A program made the translations under genes and the position numbers. This document shows positions 25,363 to 32,616 of a stretch of DNA of 64,000 nucleotides, piece after piece (positions within the stretch are counted from its first letter, which is position 1; the number at the start of each line of letters is the position of its first letter). This stretch comes from Thermoplasmata archaeon UBA61. Lineage in GTDB: Archaea > Thermoplasmatota > Thermoplasmata > Lutacidiplasmatales > UBA184. Under the pieces are notes generated by a model. It made no database searches. It saw nothing but the letters and a program-made list of their open reading frames with translations, and was not told where the DNA came from. The DNA lies in the NCBI GenBank assembly GCA_002503985.1, contig DASW01000008.1, positions 62,001 to 126,000 of the forward strand, written 5' to 3'.

Positions 25363-26102
25363 CGCGGCAGATTGACGTCGTCCTCGTCCGACCGAAAGAG
25401 GACGGCAACGTCGGGGCGGTCGCGCGCGTCGCGCGGAACTTCGGCGCGGACCGGTTGGTGCTGGTCGCCTCCCGAGCCAAGGTCGGTTCGGTCGCGCGCC
25501 GGCGGGCGATGGCCGGCCTTCCCCTCCTGCGCACCGCGCTCCGCGTTCGCTCGTTCGACGCAGCCATCGGGGAAGCGGACTTCGTGATCGGGACGACCGA
25601 CATGTCGACCGGGCGTTCGAACGCCTACCTGCGCCGCTCCGTCAGCCCCGAGCGCCTCGGGGAGATGGTCCGGACCCTGGAAGGGCGGGTGGCGATCGTC
25701 TTCGGGCCGGAGGATAACGGCCTTTCCCGAGAGGAGCTCTTGCGCTGCGACCTTCTCGTCCACATTCCCGCGCGGCGCGAGTACCCGACGCTCAACCTGT
25801 CCCACGCCGCCGCGATCGTCCTCTACGCGGTCCACCGCGCGCGAGGACCGACCGACCCCGAGACCACCCCCGCCCCGGAGGTGGTCGAGCTGAACGGACC
25901 CGAGAAGGAGCTATTCCTCGAGCGTCTCGGCGAGCTTCTGGCGCGAACGGGATACCCCGCGCACAAACGACGGGGTTTAATCCTCCTGTTCCGTCGTGTA
26001 CTCGGCCGCGCGACGCCTTCGGAGGCGGAGTTGCGGATGATGCTCGGGCTCTTCAAGAGCTACGGACGTGCCTTGGATCGGAGGCAGCATGGGAGAAGGT
26101 AA
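25359..26102 (+). CDS. SpoU-family tRNA 2'-O-methyltransferase, TrmJ-like
   Basis: 247 residues. DVVLVRPKEDGNVGAVARVARNFG, IVFGPEDNGLSREELLRCD and IPARREYPTLNLSHAAAIVLY are the three SPOUT/TrmH motifs that form the SAM-binding knot, with a TrmJ-type C-terminal helical extension. TrmJ methylates the ribose at tRNA position 32. The GTG start overlaps the ftsY stop (25359-25362). The methylation position in this organism is inferred from archaeal TrmJ. Confidence 0.9.
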   Translation: MTRQIDVVLVRPKEDGNVGAVARVARNFGADRLVLVASRAKVGSVARRRAMAGLPLLRTALRVRSFDAAIGEADFVIGTTDMSTGRSNAYLRRSVSPERLGEMVRTLEGRVAIVFGPEDNGLSREELLRCDLLVHIPARREYPTLNLSHAAAIVLYAVHRARGPTDPETTPAPEVVELNGPEKELFLERLGELLARTGYPAHKRRGLILLFRRVLGRATPSEAELRMMLGLFKSYGRALDRRQHGRR

Positions 26103-26505
26103 CGGCGATTGGCTACGGGTCCGCGGGATCGGTCGCGAGCGGTTCGCGACCTACCTCGTCGACTATCTCGGGACGATCGGCTACACGGTCGAGCGGTCGG
26201 AGACCTCCGAACCCAGCGAGAGCCGGGTGAAGGGGCGCCTCGACAAAATGAACCCCGCCGTCCCCCCGGCCGCCTCCGCGCTCGAATTCCGATTCTACCC
26301 GACGAGCGGGGGTGCGGCGCTCGTCTGGGAGGTGCCTACCGAGGTCCCCGCGGAGCAGCGGCCCCGCATGGACCGCTTGGTCCGTGAGATCTCGAGCCAC
26401 CTCGAGCGGGCGATCGCGACCGAGAGCCACGCGACCGCCAAGGTCGTTCGGCCGGCGGAATCCCGCCTTCCGTGGACGGGCGCCGGGAAGAATGGCGGCG
26501 CCTGA
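26089..26505 (+). CDS. Conserved small protein of unknown function
   Basis: 138 residues. The ATG at 26089 has GGAGG four nt upstream, so it is preferred to the in-frame ATG at 26068. It begins inside the trmJ-like gene's 3' end. The sequence is a mixed alpha/beta domain (TYLVDYLGTIGYTVERSE, then ALEFRFYPTSGG and ALVWEVPTEVP), which suggests a small dodecin- or ribosome-associated-like fold, but I recognise no family. The operon position after ftsY/trmJ hints at a translation or membrane role. Confidence 0.65.
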   Translation: MGEGNGDWLRVRGIGRERFATYLVDYLGTIGYTVERSETSEPSESRVKGRLDKMNPAVPPAASALEFRFYPTSGGAALVWEVPTEVPAEQRPRMDRLVREISSHLERAIATESHATAKVVRPAESRLPWTGAGKNGGA

Positions 26506-26526
26506 ACACTCTTCCACGGCGGCAGC

Positions 26527-26534
26527 TTTATAAT
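26527..26534 (+). promoter_or_regulatory. TATA box for eL15
   Basis: TTTATAAT centred 33 nt before the ATG at 26564; a near-consensus archaeal TATA box. Confidence 0.65.
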
Positions 26535-26563
26535 TGGGGCCCGGGTCCCCCGCGCCGCGTCCT

Positions 26564-27178
26564 ATGGCGAGCTCTGCCTACCGGCACATGGCCCAGTCGT
26601 TCCAGCAGACTCTCGGGGAGGAGGGCTCCGCCCTCCGCCACGAGCGTCTTCTCCACTGGAGGCGGGAGGAGACGGTCACCCGGATCGAGCATCCGACCCG
26701 GCTCGACCGCGCCCGGGCCGTCGGGTTCCGCGCGAAGGGAGGGTACGTCCTCGTCCGTGTTCGGGTCCGGCGGGGCGGGCAGCGCAAGCGCGCGATCATC
26801 GCGGGTCGGCGGCCGAAGCACAAGGGCATTCTCCGCATGACGCTCGCGAAGAGCCTGCGCCGCATCGCCGAGGAGCGAGCGCAGAAGCATTACCCCAATC
26901 TCGAGGTCCTCAACTCCTACTGGGTGGGCGAGGACGGGAAGCAGAAGTTCTACGAGGTCATCCTGGTGGACCCGTTCCACCCGGAGATCCTCTCCGACCC
27001 GAAGATCGCGTGGATCGCCTCCCCCGTGCACAAGGGCCGCGTGTATCGCGGTCTCACGAGCGCGGGTACCGAAGGCCGCGGCCTCCGCTGGAAGGGGAAG
27101 GGAGCCGAGCGGTTCCGTCCCTCGAGGGCCCGCAACCGCCGCCCGACGCGCCGCACCCAGATGAAGGTCATTCCGTAG
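26564..27178 (+). CDS. rpl15e: 50S ribosomal protein L15e (eL15)
   Basis: 204 residues. RLDRARAVGFRAKGGYVLVRVRVRRGG, GRRPKHKGI, LEVLNSYWVGEDG and HKGRVYRGLTSAGTEGRGL are hallmark eL15 blocks, and the protein is strongly basic. The start is the ATG before SSAYRHMAQ, 33 nt after the TATA box. The last 11 nt overlap the convergent TOPRIM gene. Confidence 0.96.
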   Translation: MASSAYRHMAQSFQQTLGEEGSALRHERLLHWRREETVTRIEHPTRLDRARAVGFRAKGGYVLVRVRVRRGGQRKRAIIAGRRPKHKGILRMTLAKSLRRIAEERAQKHYPNLEVLNSYWVGEDGKQKFYEVILVDPFHPEILSDPKIAWIASPVHKGRVYRGLTSAGTEGRGLRWKGKGAERFRPSRARNRRPTRRTQMKVIP

Positions 27179-27638
27179 GACGTTCGTCGTCCGCCTCGGC
27201 GGTCTCGAGGAGCTGGCCGAGGGAACGGTTGCCCTTCTCGGCCGTACGAAGGGCCCAACCGTACAGCCCCTCGACGTGGACGAGCTCGCCCCGAAGGACC
27301 CGCGCGAGCCGTCGCCGATGCTCGAGGTCCGGTCCGCTTCGGCCGACCCCGAGGAACTCCTTGAGCCGCTGAGCGAGGTGCCCGCCCTCGGTGTCCCAAT
27401 CGGTGAGGATGATCACGTGCCGGGCCGTGGCGGCCAGGTGCTGGGCCGTCTCCGAGATCGTCCGACCCCGGTGGACCAGGACGACGGTCCCGCGTAGGCC
27501 GAGGCGGCGCAGGGACCGCCGGTCCCGTTCCCCTTCCACCACTACCACGGAGCCCGGGACGCGGCTGTCGGCCCGAAGGCGCGCCCAGAGCTCCCAGAAC
27601 TCGTCGAACACCGCGGCCGGATCCCGAGCCGTCTCCAT
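27168..27638 (-). CDS. TOPRIM-domain protein
   Basis: 156 residues from the ATG at 27638. The TOPRIM motifs are VVVVEGERDR (invariant Glu35) and ILTDWDTEGGHLA (DxD at 80-82), as in RNase M5, DnaG-type and small archaeal TOPRIM proteins. The divalent-metal phosphotransfer site therefore looks intact. The domain is almost the whole protein, so partners or an RNA substrate must give specificity. It sits divergently beside GINS51, which is suggestive of replication but not proof. Confidence 0.78.
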   Translation of the reverse strand: METARDPAAVFDEFWELWARLRADSRVPGSVVVVEGERDRRSLRRLGLRGTVVLVHRGRTISETAQHLAATARHVIILTDWDTEGGHLAQRLKEFLGVGRSGPDLEHRRRLARVLRGELVHVEGLYGWALRTAEKGNRSLGQLLETAEADDERPTE

Positions 27639-27704
27639 CGACCGAACCGCGCCCCTCCCCCGACCGCGAGGTGGAAGGAGGTCCGTCCGAGACCGCACAT
27701 CTCG

Positions 27705-27709
27705 TATAG
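27705..27709 (+). promoter_or_regulatory. TATA-like element for GINS51
   Basis: TATAG within CGTATAGT, about 36 nt before the ATG at 27743. Confidence 0.4.
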
Positions 27710-27742
27710 TCCTTCGGGTCTCCGCCCAACCCGCGAGAGTCG

Positions 27743-28414
27743 ATGCCCGACCACTTCACGCAATTGCTCGAATGGCGCCGCAACGAGCTGGCCGTTCGGG
27801 GCCTCGCCAAACTGCCGCCGGAGTTCTACTCCGCGACCTCGACGTATCTGGCCGAGCTGCGCCGGTCGTACGAGGCGGAGCTCCGCGAGAACCCGTCCGG
27901 TCGGAAGGGGGACATCTCCCGCCAGACCTACCAGCGGGCGATCCAAGTAGCCCGCGACATCGTCGAGGGCCGAGCCCAGAAGGTCCTTGGGGCGGCATTC
28001 CAGGCGAGCATCGGGGGAAGCCGCGACCTCGTGAACGCCCTGCCCGAGGAACGCGCGATGTTCGACCAGCTCCTCTCCGTCCTCCTCGAGCATCGCCGCA
28101 CGTCGGCCGCCTACATCGAGCCAACGCCCGGCCCCGCTCCCACGTCAATCACTCATTCCCCAGAGGTCCCGCCCGTGCCTCCGGCCACTTCGCCTTCCCC
28201 TCGGGCCCCCGCGCCGATGCCCACCGCGCGCTCACGCCCGACGCTCGTCTACGTTCGGGTGCTCAAGGACTCGCGGCCGGTCGAGGTCGGTTCCCAGACG
28301 GTCGACCTGCGGGCCGACGACCTGCTCTCCCTGCCTCCCGAGACCGCGAAGCTGCTCGCCGAGGCGAAGGTCGTCGAGCTGCTCGAGAGCTCGTCCCTCC
28401 GACCCGTCACGTAG
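27743..28414 (+). CDS. GINS51 (Gins15) replication factor
   Basis: 223 residues. The helical A domain (about 1-125) carries LLEWRRNELAVRGLAKLPPEFY and VARDIVEGRAQKVLGAAF, then EERAMFDQLLSVLLEHR. A Pro/Ala/Ser linker (about 126-165) leads to the small B domain (VYVRVLKDSRPVEVG, LRADDLLSLPPETAKLL). This A-then-B order defines archaeal GINS51, part of the CMG-like complex that activates the MCM helicase. GINS23 is not in the window. It overlaps the MidA-like gene by 8 nt. Confidence 0.82.
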   Translation: MPDHFTQLLEWRRNELAVRGLAKLPPEFYSATSTYLAELRRSYEAELRENPSGRKGDISRQTYQRAIQVARDIVEGRAQKVLGAAFQASIGGSRDLVNALPEERAMFDQLLSVLLEHRRTSAAYIEPTPGPAPTSITHSPEVPPVPPATSPSPRAPAPMPTARSRPTLVYVRVLKDSRPVEVGSQTVDLRADDLLSLPPETAKLLAEAKVVELLESSSLRPVT

Positions 28415-29555
28415 CGGTCGGCGAGCGGTCGTCACGCTCCCGAGGAGCTAGCTCGAGCGCGCAGAACCGTTCGAACCCGAAGAGGAGGTTCTTCGCCGCA
28501 AGGCGGGTACGGACCTCTGCCTCCCTGGAAGGTGCGGAGCGGATCGCCTCCTCGAGCAGCCTTGGGAATCCCCACTCGCCGAGCGCTTCCGCCTGCCGTC
28601 GGAAGGCGACCTCCCGGAGCCCCGCGGAGGCGGCGACGGCCCGCACGCGGCTGAAGTTGACGAAGACCGACAGGTCCGCCGTGCCGGGGTCCTCGAACGG
28701 GTCCTCCACGAAGCGGTGGCGCCGGACGGCGGCGAGGGTCCCAAAGGGATGGGCGACGAGGAGCTCGGATTCGTCCATCCCGTAGTCGAGCACGAGGAAG
28801 AGACCGGCCACGAGGTGGTCGGCCACCTCGCGCAGGAGCGCCTCGGCCATGGGCGAGACCTCCACGAACGTCCCCGGTGCGGGGTTCCGGGGGAGCTCGG
28901 GGGGCGGCACGGGACGATCGCGAGGAGCGGTGGCCGGCACGAACCCGTCGTCCGTGAGCCGGACCCCGACGTCCTGCCAGCCCTCACCGTCCCACAGAAG
29001 CCGACGGGCGGGCTGAGCGTCCAGCACCTCGTTCGCGAGCACCACTCCGAGGAACGGTCCGTCGGCGCCGACGCCTCCGGCGGCCCTTACCGGGATTCCC
29101 ACGGACCGACCCACCTCGGAGACCCTTTCGTACGCCCGGACGGAGAGAGTGGGGGACCGGTCCACCAGGACGTACTCGACGCGTTTCCGTACGGCAGGGT
29201 CCTCGGCGAGACCGGCGAGCGCGGCGGCCCCGAGGACCCCGTCCCCCGGCCCGACCTCGAGCACACGAAGCGGCGGGCCCTCGGGGATCGCCGCCAGGAC
29301 CGAGCGCACGCGTTCCCCCACGGTGCGCCCGAAGAGCGGGCTCGCGTGGGCCGCAGTGTAGTAGTCTCCCTCCGGCCCGAACGGCGAACCCTCGCGCGTG
29401 TAGAACCCGACGCCCTCGCCGTAGAGGGCGACCTCCATGAACCGGTCGAACGGGACGAACCCGTCCGTGTCCGAGGCGCGTCGCAGGAGGACTTGGACCC
29501 GTTCGCGACGAGCCGCGTCCTCGTCCGTCGACGCTCCTTGCGCCGGCTCGCTCAT
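28407..29555 (-). CDS. MidA/NDUFAF7-family SAM-dependent methyltransferase
   Basis: 382 residues. FDRFMEVALYGEGVGFYT and DYYTAAHASPLFGRTVGE are the conserved N-terminal blocks of the NDUFAF7 family. VLEVGPGDGVLGAAAL is the SAM-binding motif, then LANEVLDAQPARRLLW and the DYGM segment. The mitochondrial relative dimethylates an arginine of a complex I subunit. No respiratory complex gene is nearby, so the target here is unknown. It follows the PAC2 gene on the minus strand with an 11-nt gap between them (29556-29566). Confidence 0.85.
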   Translation of the reverse strand: MSEPAQGASTDEDAARRERVQVLLRRASDTDGFVPFDRFMEVALYGEGVGFYTREGSPFGPEGDYYTAAHASPLFGRTVGERVRSVLAAIPEGPPLRVLEVGPGDGVLGAAALAGLAEDPAVRKRVEYVLVDRSPTLSVRAYERVSEVGRSVGIPVRAAGGVGADGPFLGVVLANEVLDAQPARRLLWDGEGWQDVGVRLTDDGFVPATAPRDRPVPPPELPRNPAPGTFVEVSPMAEALLREVADHLVAGLFLVLDYGMDESELLVAHPFGTLAAVRRHRFVEDPFEDPGTADLSVFVNFSRVRAVAASAGLREVAFRRQAEALGEWGFPRLLEEAIRSAPSREAEVRTRLAAKNLLFGFERFCALELAPRERDDRSPTAT

Positions 29556-29566
29556 CGACCGGACGT

Positions 29567-30352
29567 TCAGCCGATGTACCCGAGGTCGTCCCGGGGGGTC
29601 GGTCCCGAGGGGAGCGGGGATTCGGACGAACGGGACTCGGCCTCGTGGATCTTCTGCGCGATCCGGTCGATCTCGTGCGCCTTCGCCTCGAGCGCCGTGA
29701 AGTCGAGGTCGACGCTTAGGATCTTGGCGAGGACCTTGAGGACCGCTTCCGCGCTCCGCGGGTCGACGAAGTAGCCGCTCGTCTCGCCCATGAGGCAGAC
29801 CCCCTCCATGCCGAGAAGGCGCCCCAGTCCGAGGAAGAGCCCGCTCGCCCCGATGAGCCCGCCGCCGGGGTCGTTCCGCGAGAAGATGACACCGAACTTC
29901 TTCATTGCCTCGACCTGCCCGGCGTTGGTCGCAGCGCCGAGGACGCGAGGCTCCTCCACGACCCGACCCTGAGCGAACCCGGCGAGCGTGAACACCTCGC
30001 GGACGCCAAGGTCGTGGCAGTAGTCGAGGACCCGCTGGGTGATCTCGTACTGGCCCTCGGGACTGATCCCCTGGTAGTCCCCGCCCAGGACCAGGATGTC
30101 CCGGGTCCCGGTCGACGCGCTCTTCCAGTAGTGAAGGTCGTTCGAGACGAGGCGGATGATCCCCTCCTCGCTCACATACACCTGGGGCGGGAAGAACTTC
30201 GAGTAGATGGTGGCGAGCGGCTTCGCAGGGAGCTGCTCTCGGAGGTAGTCGGCGGCGAGCTTCCCCACGTTGCCGACACCGGGAAGGCCCTCGACGAGGA
30301 TCGGGTCCCGAAGTTCCACCTTTTCGAGCGTACGGATGACGACGTCCTCCAC
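29567..30352 (-). CDS. PAC2-family protein (proteasome assembly chaperone-like)
   Basis: 261 residues from the GTG at 30352; upstream open sequence lacks conservation. DPILVEGLPGVGNVGKLAADYL, KPLATIYSKFFPPQVYV, ILVLGGDYQGISPEGQYEI and FTLAGFAQGRV match archaeal PAC2 proteins, which often sit next to Nop10/aIF2alpha. In this genome Nop10 is elsewhere (42733), so the usual linkage is broken. A role in proteasome assembly or ligase-like chemistry is inferred by family only. Confidence 0.86.
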   Translation of the reverse strand: MEDVVIRTLEKVELRDPILVEGLPGVGNVGKLAADYLREQLPAKPLATIYSKFFPPQVYVSEEGIIRLVSNDLHYWKSASTGTRDILVLGGDYQGISPEGQYEITQRVLDYCHDLGVREVFTLAGFAQGRVVEEPRVLGAATNAGQVEAMKKFGVIFSRNDPGGGLIGASGLFLGLGRLLGMEGVCLMGETSGYFVDPRSAEAVLKVLAKILSVDLDFTALEAKAHEIDRIAQKIHEAESRSSESPLPSGPTPRDDLGYIG

Positions 30353-30419
30353 GGGATCTCGACCTCGACCGAAGCAGTCGGGTCGGCCGATAAAGGTTAG
30401 CTTACCGTTCGGTAGGCCG

Positions 30420-31184
30420 CTATCGTGGCGCGCCCGTGCGCTCCTCGACGTTCCATCCGGTCTCGCCGAGCTCCGCCTTCCACAGGCGCGTGAGGTCGGG
30501 GCGGTTCGCCACTTTCTGGATGGAGAGCGTGTGCTCGTAGTGGTCGCCCCGGGGCTCGGCCGACAGGTCGAAGACGATGTCCGCGAGGTCCTGGAGGAGC
30601 CCGAAGACCGCCCGGTCGTGGGCGACCGAGTGGGCGGTGATGAGGGCATGGCCTCCGATCGTCTGGCAGCGGTGCCGGATCTGCCGGGCGACCGTCGTCA
30701 GCTCGTGGGGTTCCATGACCTCGAGGAAGAAGTCGACCGAATCCACCACCATCCGGAACGGGGAGTCGATCTTCGCGAGGTCGGAGAGCATCCGGTTCGT
30801 GAGGCTGAACGGGGTAAGCACCCGGTCGTGGGGTCGGGAATCGACGAGCTCGTCGAGCGAGATCCCGCCTTCCCGTGCCTTCGCGATCTCAAGCCCCCGG
30901 ACGAGTACGCGCTCGAAGTACTCGTCCGCCAGGTTGACGATTCGGATCTCGTCCGGGTCCCAGCCGAAGTCGTCGAACGCCTTCTTGACGTCCTCCGTTC
31001 GCTCGTAGGTCGTGTAGAAGAGGACGGGGACGGGTCCCGCGCCCGCGTGGGCGAACTGCTTCGCGAGGAGGGGAGCCCCGGAGCCCGAGGTCCCGGAGAG
31101 GACCGAGAGCCACCCGGGAGGCAGGGCCGTCCAGACCGGTTGGTCGATCTCGGGGATGCCGAAGATACGGTCGGGGTCGGCCAC
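30420..31184 (-). CDS. KaiC/RAD55-like RecA-fold protein with degenerate Walker A
   Basis: 254 residues from a GTG placed 2 nt after the preceding gene's stop. The fold is KaiC-like: WLSVLSGTSGSGAPLLAKQF occupies the Walker A position (31-44), but the Lys and Ser/Thr that bind phosphate are replaced by Ala-Pro. FRMVVDSVDFFLEV is the Walker B-like strand, and LITAHSVAHD and YEHTLSIQKV follow as in KaiC domains. Nucleotide hydrolysis is doubtful. Third of a three-gene set of RecA-like proteins. Confidence 0.78.
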   Translation of the reverse strand: MADPDRIFGIPEIDQPVWTALPPGWLSVLSGTSGSGAPLLAKQFAHAGAGPVPVLFYTTYERTEDVKKAFDDFGWDPDEIRIVNLADEYFERVLVRGLEIAKAREGGISLDELVDSRPHDRVLTPFSLTNRMLSDLAKIDSPFRMVVDSVDFFLEVMEPHELTTVARQIRHRCQTIGGHALITAHSVAHDRAVFGLLQDLADIVFDLSAEPRGDHYEHTLSIQKVANRPDLTRLWKAELGETGWNVEERTGAPR

Positions 31185-31186
31185 GG

Positions 31187-31774
31187 CTACCTTCCTAACC
31201 GTCCCACGTCGATGGTCTCGTCGACCACCAGGTTCAGCATCTGCTCGATCCCGGTGGTCTCCTCCTCGGACGTCTCGAGGACGAGCGTGAGCACCTGCCG
31301 GGACTTCAGATTGTTCAGGAGGATGTGGAAGAACTCGGACAGGAGCCCGGGCGGGTTGTGGATCGCGAGGGAGTTCACGCTGTCGATGACAACGATCTCC
31401 CGGGGATGTGGGAACCTCCGGAGCAGGTACTCGATCCGGAGCATGATCTCCTCGAGCGCCCGCGGGCTCTCCACGTAGGTGGCGTTCGGGAGCGGGTTGG
31501 CGTAGTTCATCATGATGTGGCTGATCGCGTCGACGAAGGAGATCCGGTCGGGCGGAACATCGAGCGCCTGGGCGAGGGTCCAGACGAACGCGGCCGGGTT
31601 CGTGACGGTGAGGTAGATCGTGTGGGCGTCCGTCTCGCTCCCGACGTCCCGGAGGGTCGCGTTGAGGACCGCGAAGTAATGGTCGGCGTACTCGCGCGGG
31701 TCGAGCTTCAGGGCCACGGCGCTGCCGCTCGGCAGCCCCCGGAGCCGCTCTCCCAGGTCGACCTCCGGGGCCAC
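31187..31774 (-). CDS. RecA-fold protein lacking a P-loop
   Basis: 195 residues, GTG start. EIVVIDSVNSLAIHNPPGLLSEFFHILLNNLKSR corresponds to the Walker B and following helix of KaiC-like proteins, and VLTLVLETSEEE to the next strand. No GxxGxGK[ST] is present, so it cannot bind ATP in the usual way. It lies 3 nt after the canonical KaiC-like gene and just before the degenerate third copy, so the three are probably co-translated and may form a hetero-oligomer. Confidence 0.68.
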   Translation of the reverse strand: MAPEVDLGERLRGLPSGSAVALKLDPREYADHYFAVLNATLRDVGSETDAHTIYLTVTNPAAFVWTLAQALDVPPDRISFVDAISHIMMNYANPLPNATYVESPRALEEIMLRIEYLLRRFPHPREIVVIDSVNSLAIHNPPGLLSEFFHILLNNLKSRQVLTLVLETSEEETTGIEQMLNLVVDETIDVGRLGR

Positions 31775-31777
31775 GGT

Positions 31778-32593
31778 CTAGGTCCCTCCTTCTTGCCCGC
31801 CCTTGAGGTGCGGGGCCATCAGGAGCCCGATCGGGGTGAGCTGGATCACGAACTGGGCGTGGGAGTGCGCGGTCCCGCGCATCTTGATGACCTGGAGGAT
31901 CCGAAGGATGTCGCCCATCCGGTGGGAGTTCGAGAGCAGGATGACACCGTCCACGATCGCCTCCTCGACGCCGTGCAGGGAGTACCGACCCGGAGTCGGC
32001 CCGATCTCGGAGACGAGCAGGGAGGTGCACCCCGCCTCGTTCAGCTCCTGCCCGAGGCGGAGCATGAAGTCCCGGATCTGCTCCTCCCGACGGATCCGGT
32101 AGCAGACCGACGTGAGGCTGTCCAGGACGAGGCGGCGGATGCCCAGCGACCGGACCAGGTCCCGGATCGTCCGGAGCACGATCCCGATCTCCTCGTTGGT
32201 GAGCTCCTCCCGGCCCAGCCCCAGGCGGTCGTACGCCTTCGGCAGGTCGACGAACACGAGCGACCCCTGCTCTACGAGGTCCTTATGGAAGAACTCGAAG
32301 GTCGAGAGGTTCTGCATCAGCTTGCTGGAGGCTTCCGTGACCGACAGGAAGAGGGACCGCTCCCCCCGCTCGGCCCCGCGGACCAAGAACTCGAGGCAGA
32401 GGGTCGTCTTCCCCGTGCCGACGCTGCCGGCGACGAGGACCATGTTCCCTCGCGGGATCCCTCCCTCCAGGATGCTGTCGAGCCCCTCGATGCCGACCAC
32501 GCACCGATCGAGGACCGTTGCCGGCGGCAGTAACCCATCGGCCGCCGGAGTCGTCGGCGGGGTCGCCGGCGGGGTGACCGGTGGAAGTTCCAT
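31778..32593 (-). CDS. KaiC/RAD55-like ATPase
   Basis: 271 residues. After a Pro/Thr-rich N-terminus (1-25) the KaiC domain begins: GIEGLDSILEGGIPRGNMVLVAGSVGTGKTTLC with Walker A at 56-64, a catalytic Glu region in SLFLSVTEASSKL, Walker B RRLVLDSLTSV and late IQVIKMRGTAHSH. This copy has an intact ATP site. Such proteins act as signal or DNA-associated switches in archaea; the exact role is unknown. First of the three-gene set. Confidence 0.85.
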   Translation of the reverse strand: MELPPVTPPATPPTTPAADGLLPPATVLDRCVVGIEGLDSILEGGIPRGNMVLVAGSVGTGKTTLCLEFLVRGAERGERSLFLSVTEASSKLMQNLSTFEFFHKDLVEQGSLVFVDLPKAYDRLGLGREELTNEEIGIVLRTIRDLVRSLGIRRLVLDSLTSVCYRIRREEQIRDFMLRLGQELNEAGCTSLLVSEIGPTPGRYSLHGVEEAIVDGVILLSNSHRMGDILRILQVIKMRGTAHSHAQFVIQLTPIGLLMAPHLKGGQEGGT

Positions 32594-32616
32594 CGGTTAA
32601 ACGAGCCGCTCCGTCC

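Noticed and set aside
30420..32030. A single 536-residue protein
   Set aside because: Only the part after the GTG at 31184 looks KaiC-like; the upstream part is the wrong frame of the preceding genes.
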